Positions 55,250 to 63,577 of a stretch of DNA of 64,000 bases are shown here, one piece after another. The position numbers and the translations under genes are program-made. The stretch is from positions 1 through 64,000 of the forward strand of contig CALISD010000120.1 of assembly GCA_938041955.1 (NCBI GenBank), given 5' to 3'. This DNA comes from an uncultured Granulosicoccaceae bacterium. Its GTDB lineage: Bacteria > Pseudomonadota > Gammaproteobacteria > Granulosicoccales > Granulosicoccaceae. How positions within the stretch are numbered: position 1 is the stretch's first letter; each line of letters begins with the position of its first letter. The notes beneath the pieces were generated by a model that saw only the letters and a program-made list of their open reading frames with translations, was not told the DNA's origin and did no database searches.

Positions 55250-55936
55250 GTGATCCATTTTCATAATGTGCATAAAACTGTTGATGGTCGGCGACTGTTT
55301 ACCGATCTGACTCTATTTTTGCCAAAAACCTCCTATACTTTACTCTGTGGTGGAACGCAGTCCGGCAAAACAACACTTTTGCGTATGATCATGGCCTATG
55401 AGAAGCCAGATCAAGGCGCACTTCGAGTTGACGGTATAGATCTCGGAGACATTCCTGCAAGCAGGATTCCGTTTTTACGACGTCAAATCGGCCTGATCGC
55501 AAATACTCCCGTATTACTTGAAGACAGATCTATAGTTGAAAATATTTCTGTTCCACTTCAGTTAGCCGGCTTTGACCAGGAAGTCATAGAAGAGCGCTTA
55601 GCGGCAACGCTTGAACAAACAGGCTTGCGTGACGAGCAACATATAAAGGTAAACAGACTGACAGCGCCAACCCGGCAATTAGTATCAGCAGCAAGAGCGA
55701 CGATTCACAAGCCAGCTATTATTCTGGCAGATGAACCACTAGAGAAAGTGGATGGCGACACTGCAAATCTTATTACCGGAATGTTGAACGAAGCTAACAC
55801 CGCTGGGGCGACCTTACTCATTGTGAGCCAAAGCGATGAGTTTTATGGTCAACGTGTGGCGAACGATTGCAAAACACTGACACTGTCAGAAGGGTCAATA
55901 AAGCAAAATGAATTCGAGCAGAACAACATCGGCTAG
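55250..55936 (+). CDS. ftsE: FtsE-like cell division ATPase with degenerate motifs
   Basis: FtsE normally powers FtsX to activate murein hydrolases at the septum. The start is taken as GTG at 55250 (228 aa), because VIHFHNVHK aligns with the E. coli start; an ATG at 55220 lies inside ftsY. Walker A GGTQSGKT (34–41) and Walker B with Asp161–Glu162 are intact. Other motifs are altered: the Q-loop Gln is Asn85 (RRQIGLIANTPVLLEDR), the signature LSGGEQQ reads LTAPTRQ (137–143), the D-loop is EKVD, and the H-loop His is Gln194 (VSQSDEF). ATP binding may persist but hydrolysis should be impaired. Confidence 0.88.
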   Translation: MIHFHNVHKTVDGRRLFTDLTLFLPKTSYTLLCGGTQSGKTTLLRMIMAYEKPDQGALRVDGIDLGDIPASRIPFLRRQIGLIANTPVLLEDRSIVENISVPLQLAGFDQEVIEERLAATLEQTGLRDEQHIKVNRLTAPTRQLVSAARATIHKPAIILADEPLEKVDGDTANLITGMLNEANTAGATLLIVSQSDEFYGQRVANDCKTLTLSEGSIKQNEFEQNNIG

Positions 55937-56822
55937 CTGGATAACAAGACTATGGCAGGCTAAAAACCCGACGCCATCGCGCTACAGCAAGAACGCGCGC
56001 CTGCTTTTACAGCTAAAAGACTGTTTCGCCTCGCTGCTGCGTACGCCTCCCAAAGCCGCATTTCTGATTTTTGCTCTGGTGCTGACACTACCCACCACAT
56101 TCGCGATTTTGTCCGGCAGCTTTGTATCAGCTGAAGAAAACCTCCTTCAGAATCGCCACATCACTGTTTTTTTGAATCCCCGTGTCTCGGAAACAGACGC
56201 GCAGCTACTCGCCACCAATCTAACCACCAACAAGCAAATTATCTCATCGGCTGTTACGCCAATGATAATTCAAGAAAGTGAATTGCTAACGGTAGATATT
56301 CAACCGTCTACAAACCTGAGCATTGAGCAGTTGAATCATATCGTGCGTGAGTTGAACAGCCACAGTTCAGTTGACTTTGTCGATGTCGATGCAACATGGC
56401 TGCAGGAAAACGTACTCGCCATAGAAACCACCAGGAAGCTCGCCTTTTTGGGCAGCGTTGTGGCGGCACTGATCACCTCGCTCTTAGCTTACGGAATCAC
56501 TCGTGCCGATCTCATGCGGCACCACGCCGAATATCGAGTATTGAACCAAATGGGCGCGAGCCACTCTACTGTGCTGAGACCAGTACTACTGCGTAGCCTG
56601 CTTTTGGCTTTATTTGCAGTAGCTCTGGCGACATTGCTGGCCTGGAGCGCCATAAAGATAGCCCCACATTTAGTTGATATATCTCCTTACAAAGCACTAT
56701 TTCCAACCTCAGCGCCGGTCATTCAACTGCTTTCGCTGATTTTGATCACTGTTGTAAGCTGCACATTGACCGTATATTTGCTGGGAAAAAAGCTATTTAA
56801 CTCTTATTTATCAATAGCTTAA
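55908..56822 (+). CDS. ftsX: Cell division protein FtsX
   Basis: FtsX is the four-span membrane partner of FtsE. The 304-aa protein has a basic cytoplasmic N-terminus, a membrane span at about 46–65, a periplasmic domain of about 110 residues (with ITVFLNPRVSETDAQLLATN), and three C-terminal spans. The conserved loop VLNQMGASHSTVLRP before the last two spans is present. It overlaps ftsE by 29 bases. The N-terminal tail is shorter than in E. coli (352 aa), but the fold appears complete. Confidence 0.93.
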   Translation: MNSSRTTSASWITRLWQAKNPTPSRYSKNARLLLQLKDCFASLLRTPPKAAFLIFALVLTLPTTFAILSGSFVSAEENLLQNRHITVFLNPRVSETDAQLLATNLTTNKQIISSAVTPMIIQESELLTVDIQPSTNLSIEQLNHIVRELNSHSSVDFVDVDATWLQENVLAIETTRKLAFLGSVVAALITSLLAYGITRADLMRHHAEYRVLNQMGASHSTVLRPVLLRSLLLALFAVALATLLAWSAIKIAPHLVDISPYKALFPTSAPVIQLLSLILITVVSCTLTVYLLGKKLFNSYLSIA

Positions 56823-56870
56823 CTATTTTTGTCAGCTTTTTAATAAGCAATACCTACTAAATGTAGGATT

Positions 56871-56900
56871 TTGGTCGATAAATGGGGAACTTCCAATACT
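56871..56900 (+). promoter_or_regulatory. Candidate housekeeping promoter of rpoH
   Basis: TTGGTC at 56871–56876 and AATACT at 56895–56900 are 18 bases apart. The predicted transcription start would fall inside the CIRCE repeat that follows. The match to consensus is moderate. Confidence 0.4.
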
Positions 56901-56901
56901 G

Positions 56902-56928
56902 TTAGCACTCTAACCCTGTGAGTGCTAA
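56902..56928. promoter_or_regulatory. CIRCE element (HrcA operator) upstream of rpoH
   Basis: The element is a perfect copy of the consensus: TTAGCACTC at 56902–56910, a nine-base spacer, and GAGTGCTAA at 56920–56928. CIRCE is bound by the heat-shock repressor HrcA, usually upstream of groESL or the hrcA–grpE–dnaKJ operon. Here it lies 31 bases before the rpoH ATG and overlaps the likely transcription start, so it would block rpoH transcription when HrcA is active. Confidence 0.92.
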
Positions 56929-56959
56929 AATAGAATTTATTCAATCGGAGAATACAAAA

Positions 56960-57832
56960 ATGGCCCAAGCTATGGTGAAAGCGTCAACGATGACTTTGCC
57001 TGCGGTCAATGATGATCTAAACGGATACCTTTCCAAGATATCCGCGTTCCCTGTACTAACAGTCGAACAAGAACAAGTCCTTGCCCGCAAATATCGTGAC
57101 GAAGAAGATCTCGATTCCGCCGGACAAATGGTGATGTCTCAGCTGCGCTTTGTCGTGCATCTGGCTCGCAGTTACAGTGGCTACGGATTGCCGTTGGCCG
57201 ATCTCGTCCAGGAAGGAAATATCGGCCTTATGAAAGCGGTAAAACGCTTCGACCCTGATGTGGGAGTTCGTTTGATCTCCTTCGCAGTGCACTGGATTCG
57301 TGCAGAAATCCACGAATACGTGATACGCAACTGGCGCATCGTCAAAGTGGCTACTACCAAAGCCCAACGCAAGTTGTTCTTTAAGTTGCGCAGCTCTAAA
57401 AAGGGACTGGGATGGTTTTCACAAGCTGAAGCACAAGCGGTAGCAGAAGACTTAGGTGTGACTGAAGCACAGGTCTATGAAATGGAGTCGCGACTCACTA
57501 GCGGCGACATGTCGTTTGATGCGACCACTGCAGACGACGGCACTGAGAAGCGTGCACTGCGACCAGCTGAGTACTTGTATGACGACAATGGCGATCCCGC
57601 CGTTGCCGCTGAAAGCGAGAACTATGCTAATTCCCAGGTCACCACACTGACTGCAGGAATGGAGGAGCTCGATGACCGCAGCCGTAACATCTTGCAACGC
57701 AGATGGCTGAACGACGACAACAAATCGACGTTACAGGAACTGGCAGATGAGTACAGTGTTTCTGCAGAGAGGATCAGGCAGATTGAGAAAGCTGCGATGA
57801 ATAAGCTGAAGGCGCATATGCTAGACGCATAA
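56960..57832 (+). CDS. rpoH: RNA polymerase heat-shock sigma factor sigma-32
   Basis: Sigma-32 directs RNA polymerase to heat-shock promoters. The start is the ATG at 56960 with a GGAG ribosome site; an upstream GTG lies inside the CIRCE repeat and is rejected. The product is 290 aa. Region 2 reads DLVQEGNIGLMKAVKRFDPD and FAVHWIRAEIHEYVIRNWRIVKV, and the RpoH box QRKLFFKLR is present. Region 4 is at the C-terminus (TLQELADEYSVSAERIRQIE). It follows ftsX, as in E. coli. Confidence 0.97.
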   Translation: MAQAMVKASTMTLPAVNDDLNGYLSKISAFPVLTVEQEQVLARKYRDEEDLDSAGQMVMSQLRFVVHLARSYSGYGLPLADLVQEGNIGLMKAVKRFDPDVGVRLISFAVHWIRAEIHEYVIRNWRIVKVATTKAQRKLFFKLRSSKKGLGWFSQAEAQAVAEDLGVTEAQVYEMESRLTSGDMSFDATTADDGTEKRALRPAEYLYDDNGDPAVAAESENYANSQVTTLTAGMEELDDRSRNILQRRWLNDDNKSTLQELADEYSVSAERIRQIEKAAMNKLKAHMLDA

Positions 57833-57881
57833 TGACTTGCTATCGGGGCTGGGTATTTGCCCCTGATTGACCGTTGAACTC

Positions 57882-57912
57882 AAAGCCGCTCTCTTTTGAG
57901 AGCGGCTTTTTT
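57882..57912. terminator. Rho-independent terminator after rpoH
   Basis: AAAGCCGCTCTC (57882–57893) pairs with GAGAGCGGCTTT (57898–57909) around a TTTT loop, with a T-run to 57912. It ends rpoH, and the A-run on the other side may also serve the convergent gene. Confidence 0.92.
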
Positions 57913-57924
57913 ACATACGGGCGT

Positions 57925-59091
57925 CTAATATTTTTCCGATACCAGCCGTTCTATGCTTCGAAGCACCATCGAACCATCCGGCATTATTATCCAATCATCT
58001 TGTGGACCTTTCAGCGCACCGGTATCCATCATCGCACCGGCATCGGTCACCATAATGTCTTGCTCTTTCAACATCGTTTCAGAATCTTCAAAAATAACAT
58101 TTTCAGATTTCATTGGCTTCGAATCGCTTTCCATTACATCGCTTTCCAACGAATCGACCAGTATCTCATCCATTGCTTCGGCGACAGGCGCTATCACGTC
58201 TTGATCAACAGTATTTTCCTGATCAACGATCGGCAACTCCGGGATAGCAACAGCGAGTCCATCCATTATTTTTTCAATTGGCTCAGCCACTTTTTCTGCA
58301 CCTTTTGAGCGTTTATGATCCTGGTTGTTGGTCACCATACGCTGGTCTTTTTGCATCACCACGCCGTTACCGGATACCTTGATACCTTCGAAGCTACCGC
58401 TTTCCTGATTTCCAATTCCCCCAAGCGATGCACGTTCATCAGTTTTGACTTTCGAAGCATCCGCAACATCAATCACACCACGAATATCATCCAGTGAAAC
58501 ATTTTCAGGCTGCTTTAGGATTTGGAGCGCCAGCGTTCGGTAATCTTCCAGAGACAAGCCTTTCATATTCGGCTGTATATATTCCACTTTATAAAGAACG
58601 GTGTCGGGGTAAACCACTATCTCTTCAGCCACCTCAACAAACTCTACCAATGGCCAGCGAGGAGCAAAGGCATAAGCACCTGCATAGGCAATTTTCGCGT
58701 CCGCATCATCAACGCCCTCAACTCTCAATCCGTTATAGAAAGTTGCCTGCACGTCTTGCCAGGGGCGAACCTTGTCTGCACTGGAAACACTGTGAATTGC
58801 CACCGTTTTAAGGTAGTCACTCACTGGCAAAAGCCCGGAGTACTGCCAAACCACAGGCGGCACAGTTTGCTTTAATTCAGAGCCTTTGGGTGCAACCACT
58901 GGCTCTGCACCAGGGACGCTGAAGAAGAGATCACAACGCAGGATACGGCCACCGTTGATAAACAAACGACCCTCGGGAACACGTGTGGTGTACTCACCGA
59001 AGTTTGCCGATGCACTGGTTAACCCGACCGTAGCCAACCCGACAGCGACCAATGGAACCACCAACGTTGGCAGGCCGATAAATTTACTCAT
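57925..59091 (-). CDS. Secreted protein with acidic Met-rich tail, unknown
   Basis: The 388-aa protein has a signal peptide (FIGLPTLVVPLVAVGLATVG ... SASANF). The N-terminal 200 residues look folded, with FINGGRILRCDLFFSVPG and a stretch VYPDTVLYKVEYIQPNMKGLSLEDYRTL. Residues about 275–365 are acidic and low-complexity, rich in Asp, Glu, Met, Val and Ser. The end, DDWIIMPDGSMVLRSIERLV, is distinct. I know no family for it. It is convergent with rpoH. Confidence 0.75.
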   Translation of the reverse strand: MSKFIGLPTLVVPLVAVGLATVGLTSASANFGEYTTRVPEGRLFINGGRILRCDLFFSVPGAEPVVAPKGSELKQTVPPVVWQYSGLLPVSDYLKTVAIHSVSSADKVRPWQDVQATFYNGLRVEGVDDADAKIAYAGAYAFAPRWPLVEFVEVAEEIVVYPDTVLYKVEYIQPNMKGLSLEDYRTLALQILKQPENVSLDDIRGVIDVADASKVKTDERASLGGIGNQESGSFEGIKVSGNGVVMQKDQRMVTNNQDHKRSKGAEKVAEPIEKIMDGLAVAIPELPIVDQENTVDQDVIAPVAEAMDEILVDSLESDVMESDSKPMKSENVIFEDSETMLKEQDIMVTDAGAMMDTGALKGPQDDWIIMPDGSMVLRSIERLVSEKY

Positions 59092-59459
59092 ACATTTGCC
59101 CTGGAAGATTACAAGCTGACAGCGCAGCTTTTTATATCGAATTTTGACAGCAAAGTATCAAATCGACCTTCCGGCAACTGTGAAGGGATCGACGCTACGA
59201 ACAGCAAAGTATTACGATTAGCGTTTAGCGAAGGCCATGCAAGTATTTGCACACTGTCAGGGCGTGTCGTTTAGTTAGCAGCGCAAGGAAAATGAGACTA
59301 ACTGTAACAACCTTGAAGCAGCAGTGGCACTGGCACGAAGGGATGTTGTAACCCGCAATTAACCACTAATAGGTTTTACACTGGCAGAGGCAAGGGACGC
59401 TCAGTCACAACTGATAAACAATCGCAATTCAATGCTTGCAGAACATCTATCTCATATGT
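59092..59459. other. Intergenic region upstream of the secreted protein gene
   Basis: These 368 bases lie between the secreted-protein start and the ctaB stop. I see no gene, tRNA, strong terminator or repeat. It should contain the promoter of the minus-strand gene at 57925–59091, but no clear -35/-10 pair was found. Confidence 0.4.
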
Positions 59460-60389
59460 TTACAGAAATATCGGAAAGTAGTGATCAACCAATAAAGCAG
59501 CAAACAGCCCCATCAGGTATTTAATAGAGACGACAAACATACGCATTGGCTCTTTGGCATGCTGCGGATTTTGTATTTTTATCGCGTGAAATAAAAACCA
59601 TCCGTCCAGGGCGAGTGCTGCCATCAAGTACAACAAGCCACTCATTTGGATGAGGTAAGGGCCAATAGTGACTAGCAGCAGTAATATGGTATAGAGCAAA
59701 ATTTGTACACGGGTGTACTCGTTACCATGGGTCACCGGCAACATAGGTATGCCGACTTTGGCGTAGTCATCACGACGATGAATCGCTAACGCCCAGAAGT
59801 GGGGTGGCGTCCAGATAAATACAATCAGAAAAAGCAGCAAGGGCTCGGCGGTCACCTCCCCTGTGATCGCAGCCCAACCCAGGACCGGTGGCATGGCACC
59901 GGCTACACCGCCTATAACAATGTTCTGCGGAGTGGCACGCTTCAAATACATGGTGTAAACGCAGGCATAACCAATCAATGAAAGGAACGTCAGCACTGCG
60001 GTAAGCACATTAACTAAAGCAACAAGCAACACCATTGCGATCACACCCAGAACAGCGGCAAACAACAAACACTGAGCAGTGGTCAGGTTGCCTTTGGGCA
60101 AAGGGCGATTGCGGGTTCGATTCATCTGTGCGTCAGCACGTTGATCCACCACATGATTAATAACAGCAGCAGAAGCCGCTGCGAGTCCAATACCCATTAT
60201 TCCAAATATTGATTGCTGCAACGGCACCATCCCCGGTACCGACAACAACATGCCTACAACTGCGGTAAACACCAGCAACAATACAACCTTGGGCTTGGTC
60301 AACTCAAGAAGGTCTGACAGCACAGAGGAGTGCGGCACAGCCAGGTTGTCAGAAATAGAATCAGTTTCGTTGTGAGGTTGAATCGCCAC
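59460..60389 (-). CDS. ctaB: Heme O synthase (protoheme IX farnesyltransferase)
   Basis: CtaB/CyoE attaches farnesyl to heme B to make heme O. The 309-aa protein has about nine membrane spans and the prenyltransferase acid motif NHVVDQRADAQMNRTRNRPLPKG, with a second DDYAKVGIPMLP region (HRRDDYAKVG). LELTKPKVVLLLVFTAVVGM is the N-terminal family block. It shares one base with the upstream gene. No ctaA (heme A synthase) is found beside it. Confidence 0.96.
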   Translation of the reverse strand: MAIQPHNETDSISDNLAVPHSSVLSDLLELTKPKVVLLLVFTAVVGMLLSVPGMVPLQQSIFGIMGIGLAAASAAVINHVVDQRADAQMNRTRNRPLPKGNLTTAQCLLFAAVLGVIAMVLLVALVNVLTAVLTFLSLIGYACVYTMYLKRATPQNIVIGGVAGAMPPVLGWAAITGEVTAEPLLLFLIVFIWTPPHFWALAIHRRDDYAKVGIPMLPVTHGNEYTRVQILLYTILLLLVTIGPYLIQMSGLLYLMAALALDGWFLFHAIKIQNPQHAKEPMRMFVVSIKYLMGLFAALLVDHYFPIFL

Positions 60390-61015
60390 TAGCCTATCCT
60401 GGAAACTTTAAGGAGATGTTTTACGTCTTTGAGGATTTTTGCAGGCTCAAGATCTGGCGAAAAACGCATCATTAAATTGCCATAGGGATCAACCATATAC
60501 ATACACCCGTCACACGCTGCCAGGTTACTTTGTGCGTCGTCAAACTGTGATCGCAATACCCCGACCTTATCAAGGTTACCACCGACGACGAATAGACCTT
60601 CGTCTGCATTCTCGAGCTTCTGCTGCATATTCTGCCACTCAGAGGTGACCAAAACGCGCTGTAGGCGCTCCATACGGCGACCGGTAGATAGCCGAATCTG
60701 GCGCATATTGTATAGCGCAGTTTCACATAGCTGATCACAAGAACCCTCTGCAAAATACACCATGCTCCACTTGCCACGAATATCATCCAGTCCCCACGCC
60801 GGCTGAGAGGTGGTAGCAAGCTCAAACGGCTCAAGCGGCACAGCCGGGTGAATGAGCTCACCATTGACGGACACACCTGCCCCTTCATTAGCATTTACAT
60901 AAGCAAACCACAACCATGCAGCGATTAACGGCGCAGCGTAGAGCCCCATCAGCCCAAGCAACTTAGCGCGGCTCAATTTAAGCGAATTTTTTTTCACCGC
61001 TTTTGTATCAGTCAT
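60389..61015 (-). CDS. SCO-like cytochrome oxidase assembly protein
   Basis: The 208-aa protein has one N-terminal membrane anchor (LLGLMGLYAAPLIAAWLWFAYV) and a thioredoxin-like domain with a CxxxC pair, CDQLC, in YFAEGSCDQLCETALYNMRQ. It also has an ACDGCMYMVDPYGNLMMRF stretch. Homologues lie between SURF1 and ctaA/ctaB in many gammaproteobacteria, but their exact role is unknown. A copper or redox function is inferred from the cysteine pair. It overlaps the SURF1 gene by eight bases. Confidence 0.8.
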   Translation of the reverse strand: MTDTKAVKKNSLKLSRAKLLGLMGLYAAPLIAAWLWFAYVNANEGAGVSVNGELIHPAVPLEPFELATTSQPAWGLDDIRGKWSMVYFAEGSCDQLCETALYNMRQIRLSTGRRMERLQRVLVTSEWQNMQQKLENADEGLFVVGGNLDKVGVLRSQFDDAQSNLAACDGCMYMVDPYGNLMMRFSPDLEPAKILKDVKHLLKVSRIG

Positions 61016-61736
61016 TCTTAAAAACCATCAGGTATAGGTATAGCGCAATTAGCGCTGCCAGCATGGCAAACCACTGAAATGCGTACCCCAAATGTTTCTC
61101 AGCACCACTCGCCACTGGTTTCCAGTGATAGCGGTAGCTCGAAGGTTGCCCTTGTGCGGCGATAATTACTGCCTGCAGGAGCGGTATTTTATCCAGTTTG
61201 GCAGCAATAGTCTCATAGTCGATGAACTGCAGTACAACTGGCCAACCATTATCTGAATTTGAAACAGATTCGCCGAGGGTAAATCCACGTGAAGGAGTGG
61301 CCAGAATCCCCGCCAGAGACACTTCTCCCCGTAATGCGGGGCTTTGTTCTAACGTCACTTGTCGATTGCCACTGTGACCTACCCAGCCACGATTAACCAT
61401 TACATAGTCACCGCCTGGAAAGTAAAAAGGCGTAAGGACGTCAAATCCAGGTTGACCATTCACCGTTCGGTTATCAAGCAGAAACTGATGATTGAGATCG
61501 AATTCGCCTGTCAGATTAACGCGCCGGTATAGCTGGATTTTCTCATCACCCGACTTCAAGGATTCTACTGGTGCGAGCGCGGTGGCCTGAGACTGCGTCG
61601 CAAGAATTTGGTTTTTCTCATCGGCCCGATCCAGCTGCCACAGACCGAGTCGCAGGAAGATCAATGCAACAACAAAAGCCGCCACTGTTGACACAATACC
61701 AGTGCGGGTTTTGAGTCTCTTAAGGAATCTATTCAC
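61008..61736 (-). CDS. SURF1-family cytochrome oxidase assembly protein
   Basis: SURF1 helps insert heme A into the oxidase. The 242-aa protein has two membrane anchors, near 18–36 and 215–238, with a periplasmic domain between. The SURF1 family blocks FLRLGLWQLDRADEKNQI and YRRVNLTGEFDLNHQFLLDNRTVNGQPGF are evident, as is the later VMVNRGWVGHSGNRQ. It overlaps the SCO-like gene. Confidence 0.94.
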   Translation of the reverse strand: MNRFLKRLKTRTGIVSTVAAFVVALIFLRLGLWQLDRADEKNQILATQSQATALAPVESLKSGDEKIQLYRRVNLTGEFDLNHQFLLDNRTVNGQPGFDVLTPFYFPGGDYVMVNRGWVGHSGNRQVTLEQSPALRGEVSLAGILATPSRGFTLGESVSNSDNGWPVVLQFIDYETIAAKLDKIPLLQAVIIAAQGQPSSYRYHWKPVASGAEKHLGYAFQWFAMLAALIALYLYLMVFKND

Positions 61737-61790
61737 GCGAAGCTCAGCATTAATCGTATGCTATGGTAGCGTTTTTGACGATGCGATCTC

Positions 61791-62003
61791 ATGTTACTGG
61801 TCAAACTATTAATCATCATATTACTACTGGCGATCATTGTTAGTCTGTTTTCGGGCTTGTTTTTTCTGGTCAAAGACGACGGCAGTAAAAAGCGTACCGT
61901 CAATGCGCTCACCTGGCGCATCGGTTTGTCACTGCTTGCATTAGCAGTGATTGCCATCGCTGGCTTCGCTGGATTGCTACCCACAAAGCCTGGCCCGCTT
62001 TAA
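61791..62003 (+). CDS. Twin transmembrane protein, DUF2909 family
   Basis: The 70-aa protein has two hydrophobic helices (LLIIILLLAIIVSLFSGLFF and IGLSLLALAVIAIAGFAGLL) joined by a polar Lys-rich loop. It matches the DUF2909/twin-TM proteins found beside cytochrome c oxidase genes in gammaproteobacteria. Here it is on the opposite strand from the oxidase genes. Confidence 0.85.
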   Translation: MLLVKLLIIILLLAIIVSLFSGLFFLVKDDGSKKRTVNALTWRIGLSLLALAVIAIAGFAGLLPTKPGPL

Positions 62004-62040
62004 GCTCGAAAGCTTCATATGCCGGGGTAAAGGTTCGGCA

Positions 62041-62071
62041 AAAAAAAGGGCACCGATGGTGCCCTTTTTTT
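62041..62071. terminator. Bidirectional terminator between DUF2909 gene and ctaE
   Basis: A run of seven A then GGGCACC pairs with GGTGCCC and seven T around a GAT loop (62041–62071). The A- and T-runs on each side let it work on both strands. It ends the plus-strand gene and ctaE. Confidence 0.93.
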
Positions 62072-62093
62072 GAACTTGTTTGTTTATCTGTGC

Positions 62094-62957
62094 CTACAGA
62101 ATATAGACAAATATAAATAAGCCCAACCATACAACATCAACGAAGTGCCAATACCACGCGGCAGCTTCAAACGCGAAGTGGTTGGTTGCTGAAAAGTGCT
62201 TACGTGTGCCACGGAACATCACTATTAATAGAATGATGGCACCCATGCAGACATGAAAACCGTGGAAACCCGTCAGCAGGAAAAAAGTCGATCCATAAAT
62301 GCCAGTAGACATTTTCAGGTTCAAGTGAGAATAGGCTTCCCAGTACTCAAGAATTTGCAAGCCCACAAACAAGAAACCTAAAACGCAGGTAGCCAAAAGG
62401 AACTTAACCATCTTCGCACGATCACCGTGCTTAATCGCGTGGTGAGCGATGGTACAGGTAACACCACTGGTTAGTAGAAGAGCGGTGTTAATAAGCGGCA
62501 AACCCAACCAGGACATCGGCTCGTAGCTGCCACCGAGTTTCTGCGGACCGTTGGTTGGCCACACATAGTCAAAACCGGACCAGAGCACCGCGTTAGTGGC
62601 TGATGCTCCGCCTTCTCCTATGCCAGACAACCAAGGGCCAGAGAACGTACGCGCATAGAACAGAGCACCAAAGAACGCACCGAAGAACATCACCTCGGAA
62701 AAGATGAACCACATCATAGCCATTCGGAATGACACATCCACCTGCGCACTATAAGTACCATTCTCGGATTCAGCGATCACCTCACCGAACCAACCGACCA
62801 TCATGTAGACCAGGATCGCGGCACCAATTGCCATCAAGTACCAGCTGCCACCGTTTAGTAAAGAAGCAAAACCGGCGAAAAAGGTGAATAGCGCGATTGA
62901 ACCCACTATTGGCCATTTAGCCTCATGTGGTATGTAGTAACTGCTAGGTGAGCTCAT
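62094..62957 (-). CDS. ctaE: Cytochrome c oxidase subunit III
   Basis: CtaE is the third core subunit of the aa3-type oxidase in the inner membrane. The 287-aa protein has seven hydrophobic spans. Recognisable blocks are MSSPSSYYIPHEAKWPIVGSIALFTFF, FSEVMFFGAFFGALFYAR (near 90–107) and GFHGFHVCMGAIILL, with the final WYWHFVDVVWLGLFIFVYI. It follows ctaG by 47 bases and precedes the SURF1 group on the same strand. Confidence 0.97.
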   Translation of the reverse strand: MSSPSSYYIPHEAKWPIVGSIALFTFFAGFASLLNGGSWYLMAIGAAILVYMMVGWFGEVIAESENGTYSAQVDVSFRMAMMWFIFSEVMFFGAFFGALFYARTFSGPWLSGIGEGGASATNAVLWSGFDYVWPTNGPQKLGGSYEPMSWLGLPLINTALLLTSGVTCTIAHHAIKHGDRAKMVKFLLATCVLGFLFVGLQILEYWEAYSHLNLKMSTGIYGSTFFLLTGFHGFHVCMGAIILLIVMFRGTRKHFSATNHFAFEAAAWYWHFVDVVWLGLFIFVYIL

Positions 62958-63004
62958 TGGCTGTTCCTGTATTTGGGCCTGTTATTCGGTCTTGTGGTTC
63001 GGCA

Positions 63005-63577
63005 CTAACTATCGGTTAAATCGACAGCGGGTTCTAATTCGACAGGGGCTTCGCCTGTGTCAAAGTAGGTGTAGGAAAGAGTGATTGTGTCGATACTGCG
63101 CGGCAAATCCGGTTCGACAAAAAATATCAACGGCATTTCCTTAGACGCTGCCACCTCGAATTCCTGCTTGGTAAAGCAGAAGCACTCTATTTTGTTAAAG
63201 TACTTTGCCGCAGATGAAGGAGCAACGCTCGGTACCGCTTGTCCAACAGCAGGTCTGCCAGTGAGATTTACAGCGGTGTAAAATGCTTTGTAGGTTTTCC
63301 CGGGCACCACTTCCATCGTTAACTGGGCCGGTTTAAAAGTCCACGCTGCAGAAGAGTTAACGACAGATACAAACTCAACGGTCACCAGGCGATCAGTTAC
63401 CCCCTCACCCGTAGGCATGGAAACCGCCGCTGAATTGGTACGCCCATTCAGCCCGGTAAGATCACAAATCACGTTGTACAGTGGCGGCATCACAATGTAG
63501 CCGAAAGCAAACATGCCAAGGCTAAACAACGCAAGCTTGCCGGCCAGAAGCATATGGACTCGCTTTAGCGCACTCAC
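63005..63577 (-). CDS. ctaG: Cytochrome c oxidase copper-insertion protein CtaG/Cox11
   Basis: CtaG delivers copper to the CuB site of subunit I. I start it at the GTG at 63577, giving 190 aa, the family length; a longer open frame to 63838 reads through another gene and the ctaD end and is rejected. After a membrane anchor (LLAGKLALFSLGMFAFGYIV) comes the periplasmic beta domain with the copper site CFCF in NKIECFCFTKQEF and the earlier LTGLNGRT. The GTG overlaps the previous small gene's stop by one base. Confidence 0.93.
   Translation of the reverse strand: MSALKRVHMLLAGKLALFSLGMFAFGYIVMPPLYNVICDLTGLNGRTNSAAVSMPTGEGVTDRLVTVEFVSVVNSSAAWTFKPAQLTMEVVPGKTYKAFYTAVNLTGRPAVGQAVPSVAPSSAAKYFNKIECFCFTKQEFEVAASKEMPLIFFVEPDLPRSIDTITLSYTYFDTGEAPVELEPAVDLTDS

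Noticed and set aside
56918-56959. An upstream GTG start for rpoH
   Set aside because: The GTG lies inside the CIRCE arm, and the ATG at 56960 has a GGAG ribosome site and matches the family N-terminus.
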